Shown one piece after another: positions 10,861 to 22,136 of a DNA stretch of 64,000 nt. The notes below the pieces were generated by a model. The model had not been told where the DNA came from, made no database searches, and worked only from the letters and a program-made list of their open reading frames with translations. Within the stretch, counting starts at the first letter, position 1. The number at the start of each line of letters is the position of its first letter. The position numbers and the translations under genes are program-made. This DNA comes from Andrena cerasifolii (Eukaryota > Arthropoda > Insecta > Hymenoptera > Andrenidae): assembly GCF_050908995.1 (NCBI RefSeq), contig NC_135123.1, positions 14,012,001 through 14,076,000 of the forward strand, given 5' to 3'.

Positions 10861-13479
10861 TTTCATTTCTAGCAATTGCATTTCAGGTACATTCCATCAA
10901 ACAAGTTAATGATAAATCATCAAATATTCAATAAATTAGCAAAATAAGATAAAAAAAATAAGAGCGAATTCAACTGAATTTGCGATAAAAATACACAATT
11001 ACCATTTCTGACTGGTTTTCATCACAGGAAAAAGCCTTATTAATATCTTGGAAGTGGATTAACTTTTGGCTAAGATTGTCACTGAAGATTATCCTTAAAC
11101 GAGGGAAGGAAAAGGCTTCCATCAGCCCGATCGAAATTAATATCCCTAAAACCTATTCCGAAATACACAGTAATCCTCAAGCGCCACTTAAACACGTTCG
11201 ACGTTGACTAAGACAATAAGCCTCGCGCCCACGGAGCATTCCAATGATCCTCCAATTAATTTAGCAACCAGGGACCATCAGATTACGCGTGTCCTCCGCG
11301 TCGAATCAACTGGGAAAACTGGGTCGAGGGAATATTCGGCTGCAAACTGGGTAACAGGTACGACGATCGGTGGAAAACAACGGGGGAGGCCTGGCCGTGG
11401 ATCGCGTTCGGGGGCTACCGCGAGCAGAATGCCGGGTATAATTATGCATCAAGGGTCGTCAAGTCCGGCCGAAGTTGGCGAACTTGGTTAATTAGGAACG
11501 GTAGTCAGACGCCGCCCGACATTGTCCGGTACTGTTGACTTCCGGGCCTCTTCACGCCCGCCCAGCGAATCGTTCGAGGAGGGGGTGGGCGCGGGGTTGA
11601 TTGTTTCATTGTTTCCGACCCCACTGTCAAATGCCACCGCCGTTGAATGGGGTTATTGTTGTTTCAGGCCGTGGCGCAGACAATCCGAGGGTTTTCGGGA
11701 TCCCCGTCGACTCGCAGTTTAATGTACAGGCTCGTCGACTTCTCGACGACGCCCAACAATCGTTCCTCCCAAATTTCATCGACGAAGATAGGGGTATAAT
11801 CGCGATGGGGAATAATTTGATTGACCAGAAAGTTCGAGTGCATGCACGCGGCACCGGCGCATTTTAAAAATCTGCGACGTGAATAGAACTCGATCCAGCG
11901 AATACCAGTTGAGAAATCCATGGCCCTCCGATCGCGGAGATGCTGCTGGTAACAAATTACGTTTTAAGAGAGGCCCCTTCGCGGACGCGGTCAGACAGTT
12001 TATCTCCATTCGTTCGCCAGCTTTTCGGGGGGTGTCAGCTGCCCCGAGAAGTAGTAAAATACTAGCCAGGGCAACATTTCACGGACGGATCTCCACGACC
12101 CGGGCCGATACCATCGTCGCATTTCCCGTGGACGCTCATATATAAGGTAAACTTATGCCGAGCGTAAATTCCCTGGTATTGGCCACCGGCTATCTTATCA
12201 CGGCTACGCTTTTCCAGCGGGCCGCCGATAGACCATGCCCAGACATTATGCGAAATTGAAAAACCGAAAGCGACCGGGCGGACTTCCGGCCAAGATGAGC
12301 AGCGAGACCGCCGGAGGGTGGGCGATCACGGGAATAAAATCGATGGATCGACGGGGGTTCCAACTGATATCGCAATAAGGGGTGCTCGCTAGGACGCCCT
12401 AGAATATCCAGCGCGGAGATGAATTAATTTTTAAGGAGAGGTGCGCCTCATTTCGCCCGAGAAGCTCCATTGAAATTAGTAAAAGTTTGCACCCTTAAAC
12501 ACGGCCTGATGCATTACAAAAAATTACATTTAAAACGATGGAATATTCGCCAAAAGAAACGTAACCGTGGGCAAAATTCGAAAGCAAGAAAATCGATCGC
12601 GCAAGAGTGATTACTCCTCGGGAAAGAACCCATGTCCCAGAGACTAGGAAGAATCGCGTGCAGGTCCGCCGTCCTGTCCGAAGGTGGCGAGAGAAAAAAA
12701 GATGGTGGAGGTTTGCAGGAAGAGCCATTCCACGGACACTTCATCACGATTTAACGCCATAAAAGTGGAATAAGGCCCGACGCCGGTGATGCCCCGACAC
12801 CTTCTCCCGCGGATTGGAAACAAAATGTCGTAAAATATCGGGCGTGGAGGGCTTCGCACCGTTTACCTCCCCCTCGATTCGCCGCTCGTTCCCGACGCGT
12901 TGTAACGGGTGAGCAGAGAGCGACGGATATAAAATCGCGGCTGGCGCAGGGGCTCGCTGCGGCGGTAAATATAAATAAAAATGGAAAGCCGGCCATAATG
13001 GCCGGTGGAAAGTATGACGCATACCTATACCCGCGGCTGTTTCAAATTGATATTTCGAAAGTGGCCCTCGATGCAGCCGTACACACATTCTTTCTCCGTG
13101 CTCTTTCTCTCCGCCTACCCTCCGCACTCCACCCATCGGCAACGCCAGTATCATTCTACCGCCTCGCTCCTTCCGGTTCCACGACGTCAGATACCGGTAG
13201 CTCCTCCACCCTCGCCGCTAACAGCGACTCCCTTTTTCTCTTTCACCTCTTCTCCCTCCCTTTCTTTCTTTCTTCTTTTTTTTCACGCCGGCAGCGCGCG
13301 ATTTCTGGCCGCGGCCGAGGCGTCGAATTGATTTTATTTCCTTTCGGCGATTCTCAGCAGACCCGGCTTATCGCGGCGCAACCTCGGGCCCCGCCGCAGC
13401 CAATTCCTTCTCCCGACGGCGGAAAAATCGGGCCACTGTTCTGCGCGCCACTTCCGATCTCCCTTGGCCGCATGAAATA
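10861..13479. other. Non-coding interval
   Basis: No gene supported. AT-rich to about 11200, then GC-rich with scattered overlapping frames. A pyrimidine-rich tract (CTTTTT/TTCTTTC) occupies about 13220-13285. Nothing here resembles a conserved domain, RNA gene or repeat array. Confidence 0.4.
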
Positions 13480-13487
13480 AGCGAAGC

Positions 13488-14263
13488 CAGTGTTACCAAC
13501 CCTACGGATTTTTCCGTAGATCTACGGATTTTTTACTTTATCTACGGATCTACGGATTGCAAACTGAAATCTACGGATTTTTTACCTTAAATTATTTAAT
13601 ACTATTAATATGTATAATTTTAAAACTAAGGTAACTCGAAATTGATAAAACAAAAGATTCTGATTCTGATTGAAGAAATTATTTACTGTTTAATTTGACC
13701 CATTGATTTTACGATCAAACCGCCGATTTACTGCGGGTAGCTAAATTCCACTTCACTAGAACAGCTTTTGGTCACACTTAATCGCTGGAATTCAAGCTTA
13801 TTTGAACGAGTACAATAGGAATTAGCAAAGTTGATTTCAGAATCTTTGCACATGAACCTTTTTAATTCCTTTTCGCGAATTTACGCCGAGACGGAAGGCT
13901 TTGGCGAAAACGACTTTCAGGGAAACATTATTCTTGGGAAAAGCTCTTGTACTGAAGCGGAATTAGTAAAAGTGGATTTCACAACTTTTGCACGTGAACT
14001 TTTTTCATAATTTCTGAATTTTTGTGGTGAAAATAATTTTTTTGAGGATGTTAGGGGAGGGTCGAGATATAATAATTCTAGAAAGGGTTTGGGAAAGGAC
14101 GGTTTCCATGAGCAAGGGAATTAGCTTCCATCATACATGTAATAATTAACACTTACGAAGAAAATCCGTAGATCAACGGATTTTTCAAAGGGGGATCTAC
14201 GGAATTCTACGGAATGTTGAACTTTTCTCTACGGACTTTCAAAAATCTGAGTTGGCAACACTG
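13488..14263. mobile_element. hAT-type MITE with perfect 8-bp target duplication
   Basis: The element starts CAGTGTTACCAAC and ends with the near-complement GTTGGCAACACTG. It is bracketed by identical 8-bp direct repeats AGCGAAGC (13480-13487 and 14264-14271), the duplication length typical of the hAT superfamily. Both subterminal zones carry clusters of CTACGGAT/TCCGTAG words (left 13501-13580, right 14160-14240), like the short repeats that hAT transposases bind. No transposase is encoded. The intact duplication suggests a relatively recent insertion. Confidence 0.88.
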
Positions 14264-14271
14264 AGCGAAGC

Positions 14272-16162
14272 TCCCAGAGGGGATTCGATTTTCGGGGGAG
14301 CACGATTCTATCTGATCGCCGGTGGATATCTCGCCCCGTGTCTCTTGAATTTCGGGACGATTTTTGGAAAGCGTTCGACCGTTCTGCGACTCGGTTAAAG
14401 GGCGCTGCTGCGATCGCCACTTTCTTTGCGGCAGAAACGGAGTAAGGGATGGTATTAACAGGAGGCATTCGAGTTCCTCGAGCTCCGCAGAGGGAATTCT
14501 AATAGATTTCGAAGGCAATGGAAGCTCGAAATGGTCGCCGTCATGACTGACGTGGACTGGAAGGCGCCAGTAGCGCGAGTCAATCGCTTGACAAACGCGT
14601 AAACTCGAGGAGATTTGCCTGTCATTATCGTTTCCGTGACGACCCACTTTTGCTAACTCCGTCATAAATATGCAAATGGTTAAGTGGCTACCAATCGTTT
14701 ACCGAGTCTATCACTGACAATTTTGCGGAACGGCGTGTACCTCGCGCTGCCCAAATTCTCGTGGGATTTAACTGCTTATGAGATACAGTGTTATACGACG
14801 TGCTGCATTATTGATCCACAGCAAGGTCGCTACTCTAAAATAACCAACTCGTAACTTTTGATGATTACCACCCCGGGGATGAAAGTAGAAGAAAACGGCA
14901 CTTAGATGCCAGTAAGCTAATCGAACAGCATAATTCCCAAGTGACAAACGAAGATCTGTTCTCGCGATGGCGGGAGAGACACGCAGAACGTCTTAGAAGC
15001 GAAACTAAAGACGGGGTGGAAAAGTGTGTGCCTCGCTGCAAGGACTGGTCGCGTTCGCAAATTATTTTTCACGTGACAACAACACCCCTCCCCTGTACAA
15101 GCTCAGGAATCCATGCACCAATGGATATGCAGCTGAGGCAAAATATAATGCAACCGTTCGCTCTTCTCTCTTCTCTTCTCTGCGCTCTTCTATTTCCCCA
15201 TGAGGGAGCCAACAAAGGAAGGATTTGTCGCGAAGCGAAGCTCCGCCGTCGACAAAACCTTACCCCCTCCCCCTTCCCTCCCCACTTCACCTGTCTATTC
15301 GTGCGCTTTGTAAAGCTTTTAGCCCATTACGAGAGCGTATGCGTTCGGCTCGTCGATTGATGTAATGCTATTCTTGCTCGCGCGCATATTTACGCCCGTC
15401 CGTATACCTTCGACGCGTGCTTTTAATATTCCGCGCATCGACGCAGCCTGCACCGTATATTTTGTACATCGACACTTCTCCCACCTGCGCGGGATAATGC
15501 TAGCAATTCGCATCGCGTGGAACACGTGGCGTTCAAACTCGCGTTACGAAAGGGAGAAACTTGAAATACCTAAAAACAGTCGCAAGCACGACTTCAAAAT
15601 GAAATGAACAAAAAGAAACGAAGGTCCCCGCGAAGGAAGCGTGCTTGTTTAACGTGGAATGAATAATCTGAAACAGCGGCAAACACCGTGCAACAAGAGG
15701 CACCGTGCGACCGCCTCGAGAAAAGCGGAGAGAAAGGGGTGTGGAAAGGTAGCAACCGGGGATAAAGTGATTCGCGGCAATTAATCGTCCCTGTAAACGA
15801 TAGCGTTTTCATTTTCGCTGATGCCCTCCGTCGCTCGGCTCACCGAGAGAATAATAATCTATCTTAAATAACCCGCGGGGGTTGAGCCGTCGCTGAAGGA
15901 GCGTCCTCCAACGGTCGAGCTCCGCTGGCAAGATGCTACGGCTGAAGTAAATGGCGAAAGCTAAAGTAATCTCGCCACTGAGAATTCAATTACTGCCGGT
16001 AAATGTGGCCGGAGATTTAAAAACAGAAATTATGGCCATCGTCGGTGGTATTACCCATCGCCGAGTGACTTTTCATCGCGACCCCCGATTGGCACCTGAA
16101 CGAGCGGGCAGAAATTTTTTAACTGCTCCTTGCATTGGATAAGCCTACTCCGAATACTATAA
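14272..16162. other. Non-coding interval
   Basis: No gene recognised. Mixed GC content, and open frames on both strands without domain character. A CTCTTCTCTTCTCT pyrimidine run lies near 15170. Confidence 0.4.
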
Positions 16163-16164
16163 TA

Positions 16165-16889
16165 TGGCGAATGTCCCAATTTCTGCTGATTTAAGGGGTC
16201 ATGCTCAGTCGGGAGGCCTAAAAAAAGGGTGGTCTTTGGCAAATTTTTTACTCAAAAGCTATAACACATTTCTCAGAAAATCTTTTTTCCTTTTAAAGAT
16301 TGCATCTAGTACCGTGCGTCGTATTTTTTTATTTAAAAATACTTATCAATAACAGTTAATAAGTAAATTTTTTGAATTTTTTATTTTAGATGATCAACTT
16401 TCGTGCAGCAGTGGTCACCGCAGAAGCCTTTTTTTAGAGAACCTTCAAGTGACAGACAATAACCCAGTTATTGATAAATATTTTTAAATAAGAAAAATAC
16501 AATGCACGGTACTAGATGAAATCCTTAAAAGGAAAAAAGATTTTTTGAGAAATGTGTTATAGCTTTTGTACAAAAATTTGTTTGTTTGTGATCAAAATTT
16601 GCAGAGTAATTGATTAATTCTTTAATAATAATTCAACCAATTCAAAAACTATTTAAGAAAGATATTTCAAGACTGTTAACTATTAGTAATTTCTAATTAA
16701 ATATATAATGCTCTAAATGTCCGCATTTCTGCTCATGAAAAATAGCGATGTATGCATTGCTCCAAGCTCGTGCAACACTCGCGTAAATGTTTAAATAGTT
16801 TAGAATTACTTTGTTGCAACTATAGTACAAACGTAACGCGTATAATAATAAGAAAAATACGAAATGAGCAGAAATTAGGACATTCACCT
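16165..16889. mobile_element. TA-flanked inverted-repeat element, family B copy 2
   Basis: The left end GCGAATGTCCCAATTTCTGC and right end GCAGAAATTAGGACATTCACC match the element at 7149-7971, with TA on each side (16163-16164 and 16890-16891). The right half shares long stretches with copy 1, including TCAAAATTTGCAGAGTAATT and GCTCGTGCAACACTCGCG. The left half of copy 1 is replaced here by another palindromic segment (see 16196-16590). Confidence 0.68.
16196..16590. mobile_element. Palindromic element nested inside family B copy 2
   Basis: The inverted arms include CTCAGAAAATCTTTTTTCC on the left and GGAAAAAAGATTTTTTGAG on the right, and TAACACATTTCTC against GAGAAATGTGTTA. The spacer is near 16380-16440. 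The left side begins with TTAAGGGGTCATGC, a word also present at 3977-3990 beside family A copy 1. It appears to have inserted into, or replaced, part of the older element. Boundaries are approximate. Confidence 0.5.
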
Positions 16890-16891
16890 TA

Positions 16892-18540
16892 TTCACACGA
16901 CAGTCTACAAAAAATGAAAGCAACCCTTGACCCTCCAACTTTCCAGATTTAAAGCAAGATTCTCTCACCGTTGAATGGCACCCTTTACATAAAAACACAC
17001 GTTCCCCAAGATTCTAATAGCCTGCCTCGCGTTTATCAGCGAGAAGAGCCCTGGCAACCACCCGAGAAGCATAAATCCACATGAAAAAAACCCGACCACC
17101 CCCTCGGTAAACAGGCTGCTCCGCGGGAACAAGCCGCGAGAGCCGTGTTCCTCGGCGACGAGCGATCCTGTCGATCCTTGATCGTCGAACACTCGCAGAG
17201 CCACGGGGTTCGAGGCCGGAATAGGATAGGAGCGAAGCGTGAAGAGGCAGTTATTGTGGGCGCTGGCGCGCGTCATTTGATCGCGCACAGTGGAAGCGGA
17301 GGCCCTGTGTGTGCACCATTTCCCTCCTGCCAGCGTTGTCGACCGATCCACACACACCCCACCCTCGTCTCCCTCGCCCTCCACCCCCCCAGCCTTCGAA
17401 GTTGCGCAACCCAGCCCGCAGGAAGGGTAGGTGGGCCAGCGGAGGGTGGAATTTACCCCGCAGGCCGGCCAACCTAATGGAAACAAGAAATTGCGGCAAA
17501 CAGCGTTACCCACGCCTCGACGCCCCGTAAATATCGCGGTGGAGAGAGAGACACCCCGAAAGCGTCGCCCACAACTGCCCTCTGTCCTTGTCAAAGGATC
17601 CTCGGGATCGGCTGCAGCCTCCGGGGGGCCGAGCGGGGGCGCGCTGAAGGGGTGGCAACCGTCCAACGACAACCAACGACGTCTTCGACGATCTTTCCGC
17701 ACGGTTGTTCGACCACTGTTCCGGGGGATGATCGATTTGTAAACGCGGCGGATCCTTCGGCTGGTTTGTTTCGATGATTGCGGGGATTCGATTTTCAGGG
17801 TAACGCGGGGTAGTTTGGACGATGGATAGAGCGATTCGAAGGGGTTGGAGAAGGGTGAAGGACGCTCGAAGGACTTTACTACTTAGGACTGTGCAATTTC
17901 AGTGTGCTAATTTGTATTTTTAAATTCCGAGATCGCGCGGCTCGCAATCAAGGTTCAACGATCCCACAGGGCACGAGGGAAGGGAGTGATCGCTACAATA
18001 GGAACGAGCAGCGGGAAGACGGTTCTGTAACGCAGCATCCGGAGGCTCGGACGTGTGCTCGAGTGGCCGGCAGAATCGTTCTCGGTGGAATCGCATTGGC
18101 CGCCGTCTATTTATCCGGGTATCTGATAATCGAGTTATCGATGCTTTCTTTTCATTCGATTCAACCGACGCCCAGAGAGGTGTCGCCGGCACTTCCGAGG
18201 GATCGGCTACGCTTCGAGTGCAATTTATTAGAGAAACTACTCGTGACGAAATATCGGCAGTCTCGCCCCCGCCACCCTTCGGAGACGGAATCTCCCGTGT
18301 TTGCGGAGAACGTTTGTTCTCCAAGCACGACTTTAGAACGCGCGATTCTCTCCTCTGTGATCGCCTCGATGTTTCCGACTATCCATCCCTCCGCCAATAT
18401 TTATCCTTTCGTAATAATTCCGGTTTTCTGGGCACAGAATACGTCGACGCTTCGAAGAGGGATGACGATCGAAGAAAGTATTCCGAGTGGAAGGGAGTTT
18501 GACGATATAACATAATACAGAAATTAATTGAGGTATTTAA
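16892..18540. other. Non-coding interval
   Basis: No gene recognised. GC-rich from about 17100 to 17750 with long overlapping frames on both strands, none with a conserved motif. Confidence 0.4.
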
Positions 18541-18575
18541 AACGAAAAGGGACTATGTAACCCACATTTAGGGAC

Positions 18576-18780
18576 ACAAGCGACTAACCCTGAAAATTCG
18601 TCCATTTTCCGATTTTGTGTTCTAACTCGTGAACTGTAAAATAATTTTTTTTACCAAATGATAGGTCTAAAAGAAGTAACTTTTGTCTTGAAACTTTTTT
18701 TCCACTTCTTACAGTTCGCGAGTTATAATACAAAATTGGAAAATAACCGAATTTTCAAGGATTAATTTCACCCACTTCGA
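18576..18780. repeat. Inverted repeat around 18.6-18.8 kb
   Basis: The arms pair TTCCGATTTTGTGTTCTAAC and CGTGAACTGTAA with TTACAGTTCGCGAGTTATAA and TACAAAATTGGAA. They are separated by about 70 bp of AT-rich sequence. It looks like a decayed foldback element; the left border may extend to about 18540. Confidence 0.5.
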
Positions 18781-18889
18781 GTGAATTTGGCAAGCAAACA
18801 AAAATTGCGTTGGAATCAGGAGGAAATCCCCTACATATTCACAAAGTTTCAGAATTTGTTGAATTTTCGGGTTTGTGATCTTCCCTTGT

Positions 18890-19010
18890 CAGTAGTAATA
18901 ATATATTCCAATAGATTTTACTAATCATGTAAAATAGGACAATTTTTTTCCAATTTGGGTTTGTCCATTTTTGCTCTCAATTCCGCAATTAATTTCTTAA
19001 AGAAAGATTC
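18890..19010. repeat. Short dispersed repeat, copy 2
   Basis: The same word order as 838-960 (GTAGTAATAATATA, CCAATAGA, TACTAATCA, AAAATAGGA, TTTTTGCTCTC). The conserved orientation suggests two remnants of one repeat family. Confidence 0.45.
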
Positions 19011-19939
19011 GAAATATTATAGTCAACGAGGATGAGGGATGACAACGAGGAGGAGGCTGTTCCTGGTGGGGGAAAGAAAAAACGAAGCTAAAAGTAGAAT
19101 AGGAGCGGGGGAAGCGGTGAATGTCGAGTTTTCAATCTGCCATTCTATCATTGACAATTTCGCGCAAATGGGATCGCGGTGCAAGGGCGTTGAGGCGTGC
19201 TCCCGGTGCACATTGGCGTTAAATAAGAGTAACCCAGCCAGCGCGGAGGCACGGCATAATTGCCTGTGAAATCACTAGATGGATTTTGCCTCCTTGTTCT
19301 GCATTCCCATCTTGTATTTTTCCAGCGCTGCCCGCCCACACGACCCTGTTCCGCTTCCGGCCGGCATAATTCCAGGATCGAATTGCGGCCAACGTCGAGA
19401 AATCCTTTCGCGTCACGACCCGCGAATGTGATCTCGTGATTCAGAAATTCCAATCTTCCCGCTTGGTTCTCTGTAATCTCGAAGTTTTGCGAGAACGAGA
19501 GAGGAAGACTGGAAAACCCGGCTGTTTAATCAGAGCAACTGTTACCTGCTGTATGATTAAAGAATTTAATATATTCCAAAGATTTAATTCGTTTCTGGCC
19601 AACCGCGGTCTGTTAATCGAGAATAATTGGGGATGGAGCGGAGTAGATTCCTCGACGCAAACGCCAGCGGCCCTTTCTTCCGCACGGCTTTCGCCACAAA
19701 GGTGGACTCGTACTTTGACCAGAGAAATGCATTTCCACTATTCGGTAATCGCCTTACCGCGGCGCCGAGCGCCGTTTCTGCCTTATCTTGTACCAGCCGC
19801 GAGAGAAAGAGGGCGAAAGGGGTGGAGAAAGAGTACGCTGATCAGAATGTACAACTGCCTGTGAAATAAATTTGTTAGCGACGAATCGACGACGCTTCCA
19901 AAGGACATCGAAGCGACTGGATGTGGCTAGGCTGAAGAA
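19011..19939. other. Non-coding interval
   Basis: I see nothing beyond compositional open frames, such as one of about 140 codons at 19436-19864 without recognisable features. Confidence 0.4.
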
Positions 19940-19943
19940 TTAA

Positions 19944-20518
19944 GGAGGAACACTACTGTGACGGCCGGAAAAGTAAGCCATTTTTATGAATTTTTTTCAG
20001 GAATAATATACAGTTTTCATAGAAAAATTTTATTACTTACCTTTAGTAGGCTGTCTTAAGAGACTATACAAAAAAAATAAATAGGAAAACATCCATAAAT
20101 TTTAATATATTAACTAATCTTCTAGACCCCCCACGCGAGCTGGTCGAAAGTGTAACTATGGAACAGCAGGTCCGAAATCAAATTTAATTTTTTTTTTATA
20201 AACTATGTGAGTGTAATTTATAGGAAAAAGATGTGTAACTAGATATGGAACGAGTGTAGTTTATTTAAAAAAAAAAGAAATTTAATTTCGGACCTGCTGT
20301 TCCATAGTTACACCTTCGACCAGCTCGCGTGTGGGGGTCTAGAAGATTAATTAATATATTAAAACTTATGGATGTTTTTCTATTTATTTTTTTCTATAGT
20401 CTCTTAAGACAGCGTACTAAAGGTAGGTACAAAATTTTTCTATGAAAACTGTAAATTATGCCTGAAAAAAAATCTTAAAAATGGCTTACTTTTCCGGCGG
20501 TCACAGTGGTGTTCCCCC
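19944..20518. mobile_element. piggyBac-like foldback MITE, family A copy 2
   Basis: Flanked by TTAA (19940-19943 and 20519-20522). The ends read GGAGGAACACTACTGTGAC and GTCACAGTGGTGTTCCCCC. At 575 bp it is shorter than copy 1 because the centre (about 20210-20270) differs. The arms contain the same GACCCCC and GGTCCGAAATCAAATTTAAT segments as copy 1. No coding sequence. Confidence 0.8.
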
Positions 20519-20522
20519 TTAA

Positions 20523-22065
20523 AGCCGCCGGTGTGCGACGCACACAAGTAAGAATCTTTTGAAGCCGTTCGCGTTTCATCGGAAGGACAACACCCCAGCG
20601 GACGATCGGTCGGGAACAAGAGTCGCTGCAAGAAAGGGAGGACCGAGAATGCGGGCTGTCGTAACAGCCGCGGGTCTGCTTAGCATAAAAATGGCCAATT
20701 ATCCGGCTAACAAGCCGGCCGGGCGACGAAAACCCCCGTGGAAACGCGCCCGGACTGGCTGGCGCCTAACTCCGTTAGCGCCTCGCCTCCTGAAGAAGAT
20801 TAGTTAGCGTAAATGCCGTCGGTTGTAGCATTTTTATCCCTGATTACCGTTTCTCGTCCGTCGCTAATCTCGTTACCTTGACATTCGGAAACTCTTGACT
20901 GCGCCGCGTCTCCTCCCCACGAGGCCCCCGTTCCGCCGGGTTTTCTTCGAGGAAGAAGAGGAACAGCCCCGGCGAGCGAGAGGAACGCGGAAGCATCGGT
21001 TCTACGCGCTTCAAGGATACACGACAATGCCGCCATGATTTCCACGGGGCTGAATGCCATCCTAATTCTTCTTGGGAATAATCGCGAGTGCAAGTTTGTT
21101 TGCCTCCTTCCCCAGGCCCTTCTGATGGCGCGGCTTCTGTGCGACGATCGACGGAGGATCAACGAAGACGTAGCGATTTAAAATTCAAATGCCACTTGCT
21201 CTCTGAGTCTGGACGCACGTAATTTGAAAGAGAGAAGAAGATCGACGTCGTTATCTCGCGGGGGATGTAATTTCTTTAGAATCCGCTTATCCGACCACCC
21301 CGAAACTATAAACCAGAAACACATGTCGAGGGGCGTGGGGGCAGGGTGGCGGGAGGACGGCGGTTAACCAGGCTGAAGCAGGAGGCAGCCGAAAGCTAGA
21401 GGCGGATGTCGCGCCGGGGCAAAGTTAAATTAAATCACGGGCGAAGGCAGCTAATATTGTAGTTTATCTGGCGGGACATTAGCGCGGTGAAATATGCGCC
21501 TCCTTCGCCCGAACTTAAAATCAAGATCCACCGAAGTTCAGAGCACCCGCCACCCGATCCTCTCCCCACCCCCTCCTGCCGCGAGCTCGCGTCCTTCCTG
21601 CTAAGTCGCGCATGAAAATACTAATTATTATACCGATTATTAATACGAAAAGTTGCCATGCCGCTGTTAAGCTTCGCTCTGGCACGGGAACAGCGGGGGT
21701 GGCTGAGTTTCTTGAGAGACGCAGGCATCCGGATTACGCTTACACTCGGCTAAACGAGGAAAAGTGGTGCCCTCGTCTCTCCTCCCTGCCGCATCTAGCT
21801 TCTCCAGCTGCATGTACGCGTGTACACGCTGGCTGCTATTTAAACTCGCTCTCCACAGTTGCCTGTACTTTTGTTGGCGGAGCGTGATACACGGAGCGAT
21901 ACGGAAAGGCGCGTCGATTATTTTGAGGGGACGAAATTGGGCAGGGACACGAGCAGCGAATCGAGGAGAAAGCAACTTGAGAAAGAACTTGAGATTTTTA
22001 CCTGAAGGGTATAGAAGTAGAAATTGTTTCGTTGCGGTGTTTTGTTCAATGAAAAAATAGGTGCC
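20523..22065. other. Non-coding interval 3' of PEX1
   Basis: GC-rich to about 21600, then mixed. No gene supported. The last bases hold the presumed PEX1 3' end; see the polyadenylation signal at 22066. Confidence 0.4.
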
Positions 22066-22071
22066 TTTATT
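22066..22071 (-). terminator. Polyadenylation signal for PEX1
   Basis: TTTATT on the plus strand reads AATAAA on the minus strand, about 65 nt beyond the PEX1 stop codon. This is a normal distance for a short 3' UTR. Confidence 0.5.
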
Positions 22072-22136
22072 CCCGTCTACTCCATGAACACTGATTCCTG
22101 CGATCGCTTCTAACGAAATAGAAGTGCTGCTTGCAT

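Noticed and set aside
12998..13480. A 160-codon plus-strand frame
   Set aside because: Driven by a pyrimidine-rich tract (Ser/Phe/Leu runs); no domain or plausible splice partners.
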